From Hyphomicrobiales bacterium (GTDB lineage: Bacteria > Pseudomonadota > Alphaproteobacteria > Rhizobiales > Rhizobiaceae), in NCBI GenBank assembly GCA_900472605.1, contig UCJD01000002.1, forward strand, positions 1 through 47,887: a stretch of DNA of 47,887 nucleotides. The letters are read 5' to 3'. This document shows, one piece after another, positions 1-7,732 of the stretch. Within the stretch, counting starts at the first letter, position 1. Every line of letters begins with the position of its first letter. The notes below the pieces were generated by a model. It worked only from the letters and a program-made list of their open reading frames with translations, had not been told where the DNA came from and made no database searches. The position numbers were made by a program, and so were the translations under genes.

Positions 1-245
1 CAACTGCATAAGACAAGCCACTCATTGTTGAATGTGAGGGTAGAAACAGACACAGGGTCTCCATCCTCATCTCTCACAGTCACCGAAATCGTGGCTCGAT
101 CTGTTATCGGGAGTTCGTCGCGGGCGATCCCCAGCATGATTTTTGCTACCTCCTGCGAGATGCCGGTCCGGGAAGCGAGCTCGATACCCAAGTCATCTCT
201 AAGCGGGCCATCACCATTGTGCAGATCGAAATAGTATCGCGTCAT
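1..245 (-). CDS. DUF6894-type small protein (3' end cut by window)
   Basis: The minus strand opens with ATG at 245 and reads without a stop to the window edge (81 codons). It begins MTRYYFDLHNGDGPLRDD, the typical opening of the DUF6894 family, small proteins common in Rhizobiales with a Y-F-D-L-x-x-G-D-G signature and no known biochemical role. The family is usually about 80-100 residues, so only a few C-terminal residues should be missing. It is divergent from the Crp/Fnr-type gene at 331, and the 85 bases between them must hold both promoters. The family call rests on the N-terminal signature and length only. Confidence 0.7.
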   Translation of the reverse strand, partial: MTRYYFDLHNGDGPLRDDLGIELASRTGISQEVAKIMLGIARDELPITDRATISVTVRDEDGDPVSVSTLTFNNEWLVLCS

Positions 246-330
246 CGCAGACTCCTTCGCGCTGGTTGCTAAAGCCTTTGATCTGAGTAATGTTCCCTTC
301 CATCTGTTTCTACCGGTTAGTGAACAACCT

Positions 331-1053
331 ATGATCGAAGCCCTTATTTTCAATTTGAAGAGCCGGGATGCTGTTTTCGCTCGCGAGGTTGATAAGCTGC
401 AGCAAATCATAACCAACCACCGGACATTCGGCGCGGGTGAGGACATTGTGACGGAAGGGTCACGTCCCGGATACAGCACGTTGATGATGATCGAGGGTCT
501 ATCTGCTCGCTACAAGGACATGGCAGACGGCTCCCGACAAATAACTGCCCTGCAGGTCCCCGGCGACTTCGTCGATCTGCACGCATTTCTGTTGAAGAAG
601 CTGGACCACGGCATCGTCGCACTGTCTCCCTGTCGCGTCGCGTTTGCCGACCATGGTGACCTAAAGGCAATTACCGAAACGATGCCTCACCTCACAAGGC
701 TTTTGTGGCTGAATACAATTGTCGATGCGGCCATCAACCGTGAGTGGATCGCGTCGATGGGCCGTCGATCCAAGGCAGCCCATATCGCCCACCTTATTTG
801 CGAATTATACATTCGGCTGCGAACGGTAGAACGGGTAGATGATAGGTCGTTCCAACTGCCTTTGACGCAATCGGAACTAGCTGACGTCATGGGCATTTCC
901 CTGGTTCACGTCAACAAGACGCTGCAACTGCTCCGACGAGAGGGCGCTTTTATCTGGGAAAATCGGACCATGACCATACTCGACTGGGAGCGATTGGTTG
1001 ATATCGCCGAGTTCGACGATACCTATCTGAGCCTTAGAATGGAACCCAGATAA
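331..1053 (+). CDS. Crp/Fnr-family transcriptional regulator
   Basis: A 240-residue protein with the two-domain Crp/Fnr layout. An N-terminal cyclic-nucleotide-binding-like beta roll covers roughly residues 25-125, with a G-E-D-I-V-T-E-G turn. It is followed by a long dimer helix and a C-terminal winged helix-turn-helix around 175-205, where the recognition region reads LTQSELADVMGISLVHVNKT. There is no N-terminal cysteine cluster, so it is not an oxygen-sensing Fe-S FNR. The arginine/serine pair of true cAMP-binding Crp is not evident, so the ligand is unknown. Rhizobia carry many such proteins that respond to oxygen, NO or stress. No strong ribosome-binding site precedes the ATG. It stands alone, and its targets cannot be read from the window; the stress-type genes nearby on the opposite strand are only candidates. 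Confidence 0.85.
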   Translation: MIEALIFNLKSRDAVFAREVDKLQQIITNHRTFGAGEDIVTEGSRPGYSTLMMIEGLSARYKDMADGSRQITALQVPGDFVDLHAFLLKKLDHGIVALSPCRVAFADHGDLKAITETMPHLTRLLWLNTIVDAAINREWIASMGRRSKAAHIAHLICELYIRLRTVERVDDRSFQLPLTQSELADVMGISLVHVNKTLQLLRREGAFIWENRTMTILDWERLVDIAEFDDTYLSLRMEPR

Positions 1054-1099
1054 ACGACCTTCACGACGCCGAGATGCCGCATCCGATAGGCTGTTAAGG

Positions 1100-1288
1100 T
1101 TACACCTTAATCTTCGTGTTTGCATGCGACGAAGCCGCGTGTCTTGCAGCCTCCTCGGCCTCCGCAGCCAATCTCAACGCACGTAATCGACGTGTCTTGG
1201 CATCACGCGCAGCTCTTTGAGCATCAATGAGTTCCGTGGCGACTTGATGTGTCTCAGCAAACTTATCCCGCCGCTCGCCTTGGGTCAT
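1100..1288 (-). CDS. Small charged helical protein, unknown function
   Basis: A predicted 62-residue protein starting MTQGERRDKFAETHQ, rich in Ala, Arg, Glu and Lys and probably one long helix or coiled coil without membrane segment or signal peptide. I chose the ATG at 1288 because an AGGA lies five bases upstream; an in-frame ATG at 1300 (MRNT...) with AGAGGA further upstream is an alternative. The frame stays open further upstream, but that part looks non-coding. It converges with the Crp/Fnr-type gene, stops 47 bases apart. I do not recognise a named family. The charged amphipathic composition and the ribosome-binding site argue for a real gene. Confidence 0.5.
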   Translation of the reverse strand: MTQGERRDKFAETHQVATELIDAQRAARDAKTRRLRALRLAAEAEEAARHAASSHANTKIKV

Positions 1289-1844
1289 AGTGTTCCTCAT
1301 AGTGCACGTTGTCCTCTCGTTCCATCTACCTGTGCGAGACGCTGCGTTTAACAACGCAACCAGCACTTCCTCGGTGTGGCCTGAACCAAAATGACAGCCG
1401 TCGTGCGAGCGCGATGTCCTTCACGACTATCGATGCCCCTCTGATGCGCTCGGCACCAATCGTGAACCGCGCTCGTAACGCGTTCGATTTAGCAATCAGA
1501 TAGGAAAATCAGGTATTTCAGCATCGGCAAGCTCCTCCGTTCACGGCAAGAGCAAGTAGCAACACCCAAACGAGCTCTACCATCGCGGTTGGGGCCGATG
1601 AAGAAAACCGTACGCTTAAAATCAGATAGTACAATTAACTAAGACATAAGGCCGAGCTTTTACTGAAGCTTCCATCCTGAGATTTTGAGGTGAAATCCCG
1701 ATTGACGGCCGGCGGTCTCCTGGAGGGATGATTTGCCGACCATTGCGCAGATGCGGCAGCTCAATCGAGCGGAGGCCTATCTGTTCCATCGCAAAGGGCT
1801 CGAACGATCACCTACTGAGACGCAACAGGGTCTTGTTTGCCCTA
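1289..1844. other. Intergenic region without a convincing gene
   Basis: About 550 bases with no open frame that looks coding on either strand. The stretch around 1600-1650 is AT-rich compared with the rest and could hold promoters. On the plus strand near 1728-1820 a frame reads LPTIAQMRQLNRAEAYLFHRK before losing sense, which could be the relic of a gene, but I cannot assign it. No repeats, terminators or RNA structures stood out. Confidence 0.4.
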
Positions 1845-2117
1845 TCAATCGATTGGGCTGTAGGTGCGACTGGTGGACGCTTCTTGATGCTGTTGCACGA
1901 TAGGCTCGCCAGCTGTTTCAGCTCGGGTGTCGTCGAACTCTGTCTCGAACGTTGCGACCTGGACCATAGCGGCCTTCGCTTTGTCGATTGCTAGGGCATC
2001 GGAGGGTGGCATATTCGTGCTGGTCATTAAGACCGAGATTTTCTCTCCGCCTTCGCCGACGAACTCGACGGCGGTGCCAGATGCTGTGCGGGCGACACTC
2101 TGGTTGATGATGTGCAT
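1845..2117 (-). CDS. Hypothetical protein, 90 residues
   Basis: An ATG at 2117 is preceded by a strong ribosome-binding site (AAAGGAG, six bases upstream). The protein starts MHIINQSVARTASGTAVEF and continues with a V-E-F-V-G-E-G-G-E-K-I-S-V segment, which suggests a small beta-rich domain, then an Ala/Lys-rich helix and a Gln/Glu-rich tail. No signal peptide, membrane segment or catalytic motif is visible, and I do not recognise a family. It lies 51 bases downstream of the ferritin-like DUF892 gene on the same strand, so the two may be co-transcribed, which would hint at a stress-related role. That link is inference. Confidence 0.6.
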   Translation of the reverse strand: MHIINQSVARTASGTAVEFVGEGGEKISVLMTSTNMPPSDALAIDKAKAAMVQVATFETEFDDTRAETAGEPIVQQHQEASTSRTYSPID

Positions 2118-2168
2118 TGTATTCTCCTTTGAACTGCGCGCGTCGACGGGCGACGCACGCTCGATCAG

Positions 2169-2660
2169 TCAGGCCGCTCTGGCGTTGACAGTGGTCTCGG
2201 CGATTTCGGACAACAGTTCGTCGGTTTCTTCTTCCTCGTCCAAGGTCATGGCGAGCAATTCGGCAACGTCGTCTAGGCCAAGCGTTTTCGCCCAGGTGAT
2301 CATCGTGCCGTAGCGGCTGATCTCATAGTGTTCGACGGCCTGCGCCCCTGCGAGGAGACCGGGATCGAGAGCATCTGTACCCTTGAACTCTTCCATGACC
2401 TCCTTGCCTTCCTCGATGATGCCGAGAATAGCGTTGCAGGTCTTTTGCTGGGCGGGCTTGCCGAGTAGCTCGAAGACCTGCTCAAGGCGTTCGATGTGGG
2501 TCTCAGTCTGCCCTTCATGGGTCTGAAACGCCTGCTTGAGTTCAGGTGATTGTACCGCTTCCGCCATTTTCGGCAAGGCGCTGACGATCTGCTTTTCGGC
2601 GAAGTAAATGTCTTTCAGAGTTTCATAGAGCAGATCGTTGAGGTTCTTTGGTTCCGTCAT
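2169..2660 (-). CDS. YciE/YciF-type ferritin-like DUF892 protein
   Basis: A 163-residue protein of the DUF892 (YciF/YciE) family: four-helix-bundle ferritin-like proteins often tied to general stress, desiccation or osmotic response. It opens with MTEPKNLNDLLYETLKDIYFAEKQI, the usual helix 1. Conserved glutamates and histidines that would bind a di-metal centre recur in the next helices (THEGQTETHIERLEQ, then A-V-E-H-Y-E-I). A strongly acidic C-terminus (DEEEETDE) follows. I start at ATG 2660 because AAAGGAAC lies just upstream and this matches family N-termini; the longer open frame adds an arginine-rich stretch that looks non-coding. The membrane-protein gene lies immediately upstream on the same strand, 38 bases away, consistent with a stress operon. 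Confidence 0.85.
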   Translation of the reverse strand: MTEPKNLNDLLYETLKDIYFAEKQIVSALPKMAEAVQSPELKQAFQTHEGQTETHIERLEQVFELLGKPAQQKTCNAILGIIEEGKEVMEEFKGTDALDPGLLAGAQAVEHYEISRYGTMITWAKTLGLDDVAELLAMTLDEEEETDELLSEIAETTVNARAA

Positions 2661-2698
2661 GGTCGTGTTCCTTTGTTCGGGTGAGGTTGAGGGCAGAG

Positions 2699-3607
2699 TT
2701 AGAGTGTCCGTCCGAGGGTGTATTCCTGGACTACAGTGACGGGTTTCGTGCCAGCGACGCCGCCAACCCATGCGGCAACGACGCTAAGCACAAGGGCGAG
2801 GAAGCCAAGGAGGGCACCCCTCGATACGACAGTGGCAGTGGTCTGCGCGGCGTTGAGAGCTTCTTGCTTGGCCGTAGCGAGTGTTTTGCGATAGGTCGCC
2901 TCGTATTCGTCAACCTTCGCACGCGCCTGGTCGACCGGGACATTTTGTGCCTTGGCCAAAGCCTCGGCCGCTCTAGTCTTGGCGTCGGCCACCTTTGACG
3001 GATCACCAGATGTGACGTCTTTCATTGCTGACAGCGCCGTCGCCTGCAGCGCTTGCGGATCGCTCACGCCGCTGGTGTCTCGAATTTGAGCTTCCATTGC
3101 GGCCATCGGATCAGATGGCATGAGCGTTGGCGCAGCGGCTGAAACAGCCGAGGCGGCTGCCTGTCCTGCTCCACCGACCACGCTCGATAGACCACTGAAT
3201 GCGCCTCCCACGAGGGCACCCACAGACGTGGTGAGAAGGTACAGCACAACTAGGGTCGTGACGCCCCACGATGTGATGCCGTGAAATCCACCCGTCGTTT
3301 CGTTTGGACGGCCAGAGAGACGACTGGCCACGTATGCGCCGATGAACGACGCCACGATTCCCGCCACAACAAACCAAAGGCCGCCGATGATAGACAACGA
3401 CGATGCGGTAGGGTTGTCTGCGGTGGCAGGGTCGAGGACGGCTGCGCCGATTCCGACGCCTAGCAGATTGAGCAGAAACTGCGTCGCGAGCGCGATAACT
3501 ACACCCGCGAACACTGCCCCCCAGGATATTTTGTCGAGGGCTGTGATTGCTTCGTCGGTCGCGTATGTCATGCCTGTGGGCGAGTGTGTTGAGATAGGTT
3601 GGGACAT
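2699..3607 (-). CDS. Polytopic membrane protein with helical extracytoplasmic loop, unknown function
   Basis: A 302-residue integral membrane protein. Hydrophobic segments are visible near residues 28-60, 72-97, 108-140 and at the C-terminal end (about 262-290). Between the third and last lies a long Ala/Lys/Asp-rich hydrophilic region (about 150-260) that should be mostly helical. The first segment reads ISWGAVFAGVVIALATQFLL, a pattern seen in uncharacterised rhizobial membrane proteins that neighbour stress genes. I start at the ATG at 3607 because GAGGAG sits seven bases upstream; a TTG two codons earlier lies too close to that site. The DUF892 gene follows 38 bases downstream. The membrane location is secure; the function is unknown. 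Confidence 0.7.
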   Translation of the reverse strand: MSQPISTHSPTGMTYATDEAITALDKISWGAVFAGVVIALATQFLLNLLGVGIGAAVLDPATADNPTASSLSIIGGLWFVVAGIVASFIGAYVASRLSGRPNETTGGFHGITSWGVTTLVVLYLLTTSVGALVGGAFSGLSSVVGGAGQAAASAVSAAAPTLMPSDPMAAMEAQIRDTSGVSDPQALQATALSAMKDVTSGDPSKVADAKTRAAEALAKAQNVPVDQARAKVDEYEATYRKTLATAKQEALNAAQTTATVVSRGALLGFLALVLSVVAAWVGGVAGTKPVTVVQEYTLGRTL

Positions 3608-3660
3608 TGCCAACTCCTCTGGGTGATGCCTGGAAATGCCGCCAGGACACGGCCGTGAGT

Positions 3661-3678
3661 ATTCCCGTATTCGGGAAT
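3661..3678. repeat. Inverted repeat downstream of the esterase gene
   Basis: ATTCCCG and CGGGAAT form a perfect seven-pair stem around a four-base loop. It lies 14 bases past the stop of the esterase gene and 54 bases before the membrane-protein start. It may act as a weak terminator or as an operator for the downstream gene. No T-run follows. Confidence 0.4.
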
Positions 3679-3691
3679 GGCTACTTCGGGT

Positions 3692-4771
3692 TCAGCGCAT
3701 GAGCCCGGCTGAGCGGAGTGCCTTTTCGATGATGTCCTGTATCCCGGTCGCGGGCACGCCCTGAGGCTTCAACGGAAAGGTCTGAACCGCGTCAGCAGAG
3801 CGGTCGACGGCGAATGACGGCGTCAAACCCCAGCTTCTTGCGATCTCCGCTGTAGAGGATACCCCGACATCAAGCATGAACGGCCCGGCAGCTCCTAAGC
3901 CGCTTTTTTCGTCGATTGGCGTGCCGTGCCCCATGCCATCGATTCTGTGAAACTCTACTGGCACGAACCCATTGCTGTCTGACCAAGTGGTTGTGTGGTG
4001 CAAGCCATCTTTCAGCGATATGCTGGAAGACGACACCGGCAACCCGTGAACTCCCAGCCATTGTTCGACAAGCGCGTGAGCGTTCGCCTCTGCGACCGTG
4101 TGATCTCTCGAACCTTGCCAAATCGAGACAGCTGGCCAAGGTCCACGGTGGCTGGAGGCTTTTTGGACAAGACCAGACAAAATCGCTCCCGACGAAAGGC
4201 CAACACCGCGCATGCGTTCGAGAGCCTGCGGAATAGACGACGCTACGCCATATGGCAGGCCTGCGATGATCGCCCCGGCGGAAAACAGCTCCGGATACGT
4301 TGAAAGCATGACATTCGCCATTGCGCCACCCGCAGACAGACCGGTGATAAATATCCGCTTTCGGTCAACAGTGTGTTGCGAGCACACGGCTTCGATCATT
4401 TGCCGGATTGACAACGCCTCGCCACCGTCGCGACGAATATCTTCGGGTTCGAACCAGTTGAAGCAAAGATTGGGATTATTCTGCCGTCTCTGTTCTGGAT
4501 AGAGGACAACGAACCCGTGCTCGGCTGCCAGTTCCGCCCAGCCTGAGCCGCCATCATAGGAGGCGGCTGACTGTGTACAGCCGTGAAGCACAACAACCAA
4601 AGCGGGATCATTGCCAGCGTTGGTCGGAACGAAAATTCTTCCGGCTACATTGCCGGGATTTGATCCGAAGCGGTACGGCAGGTCAGCAAGATGACGCGCT
4701 GACCTCCTGCTAGATATATGACCTGCTCGAAGTTCCGCAAGGCGTTTGATCGTATCTGATAGGGGCGTCAT
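3692..4771 (-). CDS. PHB-depolymerase-family alpha/beta-hydrolase esterase
   Basis: A 359-residue alpha/beta hydrolase of the Esterase_PHB/LpqC family. The oxyanion-hole motif HGCTQ is at about residues 63-67, and the nucleophile elbow GLSAGG at 144-149 gives Ser146. A GSRDHTV stretch supplies the likely acid Asp223, and GMGHG supplies His282, so the triad is complete. Family members hydrolyse short-chain polyhydroxyalkanoates, feruloyl or other esters; the substrate cannot be chosen from sequence. No obvious Sec or Tat signal peptide precedes the catalytic domain, so it may be cytoplasmic. The start ATG has CTGGAGAA upstream. It lies upstream of the membrane-protein and DUF892 genes on the same strand, but an 84-base gap with a hairpin separates them. 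Confidence 0.85.
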   Translation of the reverse strand: MTPLSDTIKRLAELRAGHISSRRSARHLADLPYRFGSNPGNVAGRIFVPTNAGNDPALVVVLHGCTQSAASYDGGSGWAELAAEHGFVVLYPEQRRQNNPNLCFNWFEPEDIRRDGGEALSIRQMIEAVCSQHTVDRKRIFITGLSAGGAMANVMLSTYPELFSAGAIIAGLPYGVASSIPQALERMRGVGLSSGAILSGLVQKASSHRGPWPAVSIWQGSRDHTVAEANAHALVEQWLGVHGLPVSSSSISLKDGLHHTTTWSDSNGFVPVEFHRIDGMGHGTPIDEKSGLGAAGPFMLDVGVSSTAEIARSWGLTPSFAVDRSADAVQTFPLKPQGVPATGIQDIIEKALRSAGLMR

Positions 4772-4989
4772 GTCGTTCTCCAGCCATCAAAGCCGGAACG
4801 GCGGTGACAGAGGTGAACTTGGTTACGACGGGTTGGTTGCGTCGCACAAAACTTTAAATTTTGAAAAGTCGTCGAGATGTCCGTTAAGCTTGCCCTAGCG
4901 GGAGCTTACTTTCAGCACCGAAAGTTTGTTCAACGCCGGTCAACCTTAAACTCGTTTGGAATTGTCAGAGTTTGTCTCTGAGCAAGCTT

Positions 4990-5178
4990 AAGCGTGTCCG
5001 GGGTGGCGAAAGCTCGCAAGAAACTCGACGACGACGCGATCGCCATCCAGCAATTCCCGTCGGCCGGTTCGGCGACGCTTCGGAAGTTACGAAAACGGTG
5101 GTCTTCTTCGCATCAGGCGGGGCCTCCTATATCTTCGGCAGCAAGCTCGCTATCGACGGTGGTATGGGCAATCTTTAA
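4990..5178 (+). pseudogene. C-terminal remnant of a short-chain dehydrogenase/reductase
   Basis: From about 5056 one frame reads IPVGRFGDASEVTKTVVFF and ends with IFGSKLAIDGGMGNL and a stop. This is the last 40 or so residues of a classical SDR (P-x-G-R-F-G, then the D-G-G C-terminal signature). Upstream, related sequence (LDDDAIAIQQ) lies in another frame, so a frameshift near 5052 probably separates the pieces. The Rossmann fold and catalytic Tyr/Lys are missing. The fragment lies 28 bases before a complete SDR of different sequence, which suggests that a second SDR gene was deleted or replaced here. Confidence 0.65.
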
Positions 5179-5206
5179 TCGACACCCAATTTCACAGGAG
5201 CAGAAC

Positions 5207-5998
5207 ATGCAGATCGATCTAAAAGGAAAGACCGCCCTGGTGACGGGTTCCACGGAGGGCATCGGCTATGCCATCGCCCGCCAGCTCGCCATAGCCGGTG
5301 CGGACGTAATCGTCAACGGCCGGTCCGAAGACAAGACCGCGAAAGCCGCCGAACGACTGGAGCGTGAAGGCGCCGCTGGCCTCGTCACCTCGGTGGCGGC
5401 CGATCTCGCCACCGCCGACGGATGCGCTACACTCGTCGCAAAACTGCCGCATGTGGACATCCTCATCAACAATGCCGGAATCTTCCAACCCAGCGACTTT
5501 TTCGCCACCACGGACGAAGTCTGGGACAGACATTGGCAGGTGAATGTCATGTCGGCGGTTCGACTGTCACGCGCCTATCTCCCAGGAATGGAGAAAGCCA
5601 ACTGGGGCCGCGTGGTTTTCATTGCGTCAGAATCGGGTTTCAACATTCCGGTCGAGATGATCCACTACGGCGTCAGCAAGACGGCCGACATAGCCGTGGC
5701 CCGCGGACTTGCCAAACGCATGGCTGGCACCGGCGTCACCGTAAATTCAGTTCTTCCTGGCCCCACCCTGTCAGAGGGTGTCGAAGCTATGCTTGCCGAT
5801 GAGCGCGAGAGGACCGGAAAGTCGATCGAGGAGGTCGCCGCCAACTTCGTCAAGCAGCACCGGAGCAGCTCTCTCATCCAACGCGCCGCCAGTGTCGACG
5901 AGATCGCGAATATCGTGACGTATCTGGCATCGCCATTGGCGTCGGCCACGACTGGCGCCTCGATGCGGGTGGACGGCGGCCTGATCGATACGCTCTGA
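5207..5998 (+). CDS. SDR-family NAD(P)-dependent oxidoreductase
   Basis: A complete 263-residue classical short-chain dehydrogenase. The dinucleotide-binding motif TGSTEGIG is at residues 13-20 and NNAG at 88-91. The catalytic residues are a serine in ASESG (141 or 143), Tyr154 and Lys158 (YGVSK), and RVDGG lies near the C-terminus. A central insertion rich in E/R (about 190-220) occurs in the 3-oxoacyl-ACP-reductase-like group that includes many uncharacterised oxidoreductases. The start ATG has ACAGGAG eight bases upstream; an open frame continues further upstream but overlaps the older SDR remnant and is not coding. The substrate is unknown. The gene seems monocistronic and is followed by a hairpin with a short T-run. 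Confidence 0.85.
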   Translation: MQIDLKGKTALVTGSTEGIGYAIARQLAIAGADVIVNGRSEDKTAKAAERLEREGAAGLVTSVAADLATADGCATLVAKLPHVDILINNAGIFQPSDFFATTDEVWDRHWQVNVMSAVRLSRAYLPGMEKANWGRVVFIASESGFNIPVEMIHYGVSKTADIAVARGLAKRMAGTGVTVNSVLPGPTLSEGVEAMLADERERTGKSIEEVAANFVKQHRSSSLIQRAASVDEIANIVTYLASPLASATTGASMRVDGGLIDTL

Positions 5999-6011
5999 AG
6001 CTGACTGAAAG

Positions 6012-6040
6012 TGATGCCTCCTGAAAAAGGGCGTCATTTT
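6012..6040 (+). terminator. Probable rho-independent terminator after the SDR gene
   Basis: TGATGCCT (6012-6019) pairs with GGGCGTCA (6029-6036), an eight-pair stem with two G-U pairs, followed directly by TTTT. It starts 14 bases after the SDR stop. Confidence 0.5.
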
Positions 6041-6249
6041 CAAGCAACGACGAAGTGCTTGCCGTTAAACTCGTCGCGAGGCGCCTTTGCGCGCTTTTTG
6101 TCAGTGATCATGACTATCACGAAACGGCAACCATTCGTCGCTGTTCCCTGATGCGCCAGATCGATCATCTTGATCTTGTTGGACGAGCTTTTGGTGATCT
6201 CGATCAGCGCACGACGGTGATATGCTCCTCGAGACACTCAAGCGCGATA

Positions 6250-6660
6250 GCATACATGAGAACGGCGAGCCTGTGCGCGGGCTGCGCTCCATCGACACCC
6301 ACGAGGCGGCCACCATCGTCTGGATTTTCGAGCGATATGCCGATGGCCTAAGTCCGGTGAAGATTGCCGACGAACTTAATGCACGCGGAGTCCCTGGTCC
6401 GCGCGGTCGACCGTGGCAAGGAACCGCAATCCGCGGTCATCGTTATCGTGGCAGCGGCATTTTGAACAATCAGGCCTATATCGGGCGGATCGTCTTCAAC
6501 CGTCTCGCCTATCGGAAAAAATCCCGCCACCGAACGCCGGGTTTCTCGTGAGAATGCTGCCGAGATGCACATTGTCCAAGAGGTGCCGTCACTTCGGATT
6601 ATAAATGACGCTCTCTGGCAACGCGTGAAGATCCGCCAGGAAAACTGGCGGGCAGGCTAG
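6250..6660 (+). pseudogene. Remnant of a large serine recombinase (Recombinase domain)
   Basis: From about 6252 the frame encodes ENGEPVRGLRSIDTHEAATI, then YADGLSPVKIADELNARGVP, a typical Recombinase domain of the large serine (resolvase/invertase) family, with GSGILNNQAYIGRIVFNRL further on. After an A6 run at 6516-6521 the frame hits a stop at 6551. With one A fewer it continues as NPATERRVSRENAAE and VQEVPSLRIINDALWQRVK, the expected continuation. The whole N-terminal catalytic resolvase domain, with its serine, is missing, and the end comes at a stop shortly after the Recombinase domain. It is therefore truncated and frameshifted. Such enzymes integrate phages and mobile elements, so this marks an old insertion. 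Confidence 0.8.
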
Positions 6661-6690
6661 GACAGAGTTTCGGCACGTGCTGCCGGATCC

Positions 6691-7449
6691 TCAGTTTGCA
6701 AACGTGCTGAGAATCGGCGTCATCATCCTGATATGCGCATCCATACGTTCGAGTACCTTTGCCGGAACGACCTCGCGTTCCGGCAGCGACCACCAGCGAT
6801 CGTTCACACGTTCGACCGTGTCGACCACCGCCCTCAAGACTGCGGCTTCCGGCAGTCGTGCGCGATAAGCGAAGGCTTTCCATCGCTGTGCGTTCAACGC
6901 CTTGAAAGGGCGCTCGCTGGCGAGCGACAGAGCCATGGCGTCCGCCGGGATGTACGGGATCGTCGAGAGGACGTCATAGACAGGGGCGAGATCCGGTTTG
7001 TCGCCAACACCTCGATAGATCAATGACCAGTTCTTCAGGTGCATGTCGCCATTGCCCGTCAAGGCAGCCAAAGCCAATCGGCGGACGAACTCGAGAGCAG
7101 CGGCAGACGACACAGCAACGTTCAACGCCGCAGAGATATCATGATAGGCGGCTCCCTCGTACTTCCGGGAAGGATTAATGCCGAAGACCTGGGCGAAGTC
7201 CTCGATATGGATCCGTTCACCATTGGTGCCACGATCGAAGCGTTTGACGAGCAGGACTTCGAAGTGATGCGAGGCGCTGATTACGCCAATATCTTCAAGC
7301 GGGTGCTGCAGAATGTCCGTCCCTATCTGGACAGCCCGATCATTTACCGCAAGCGGCCGCCTGTACTGACCGACCGTCTCGACTGGACTGCAATCAGAGA
7401 GTCCTACCGTGAAATCTCGCGGATAGCCTAAAGGGGTGCGAAGGGACAT
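6691..7449 (-). pseudogene. HipA-family kinase, 5'-truncated
   Basis: The last 180 or so residues match the C-terminal kinase half of HipA toxins: FEVLLVKRFDR, then HIEDFAQVFG, the catalytic-loop motif TGNGDMHLKNWSLI and the metal-site motif LAPVYDVL. HipA kinases (about 410-440 residues) phosphorylate Glu-tRNA synthetase or other targets and are neutralised by an upstream HipB. Here the N-terminal subdomain and ATP lobe are absent. The first 60 or so codons after the ATG at 7449 do not look like HipA and seem to be antisense to another reading frame. No hipB is present. Homology appears to break near 7280-7320. It is most likely inactive. Confidence 0.7.
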
Positions 7450-7732
7450 GTTATCAACTTTTGAAGGAATTCGAACCGAATTCACCAGAAAGTCGATTGA
7501 TCGGCTAGCACAAGGTCAGGGCAATTGCTCTAACGGAAGGGTCTTCGGCATAGGCGCTACAGCTACAGGCACAACGCGCCTGCCGAATGCCAAATAATAT
7601 TCTACTAAATCTATAGACAATAAAAAATCGACCTTTCTCAGACGTTGGCTATTTCCCTAAGCTCACGGTCAAGCGGTCGACGAGGGGTTTTCGTTCGATC
7701 CGCCTTCACCATCCGGCTGCAAGGGGACGCCA

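Noticed and set aside
6040..6237. A minus-strand open frame of 65 codons with protein-like composition in its second half (MIDLAHQGTATNGCRF and onward)
   Set aside because: No ribosome-binding site, overlap with the terminator and edge of the recombinase remnant, and no recognisable family; it may be another fragment but I cannot support it.
7486..7732. Possible riboswitch in the leader of the metal-chelate operon
   Set aside because: The AT-rich stretch near 7590-7630 suits a promoter, but I could not find the conserved cores of cobalamin, SAM-II or other known riboswitches.
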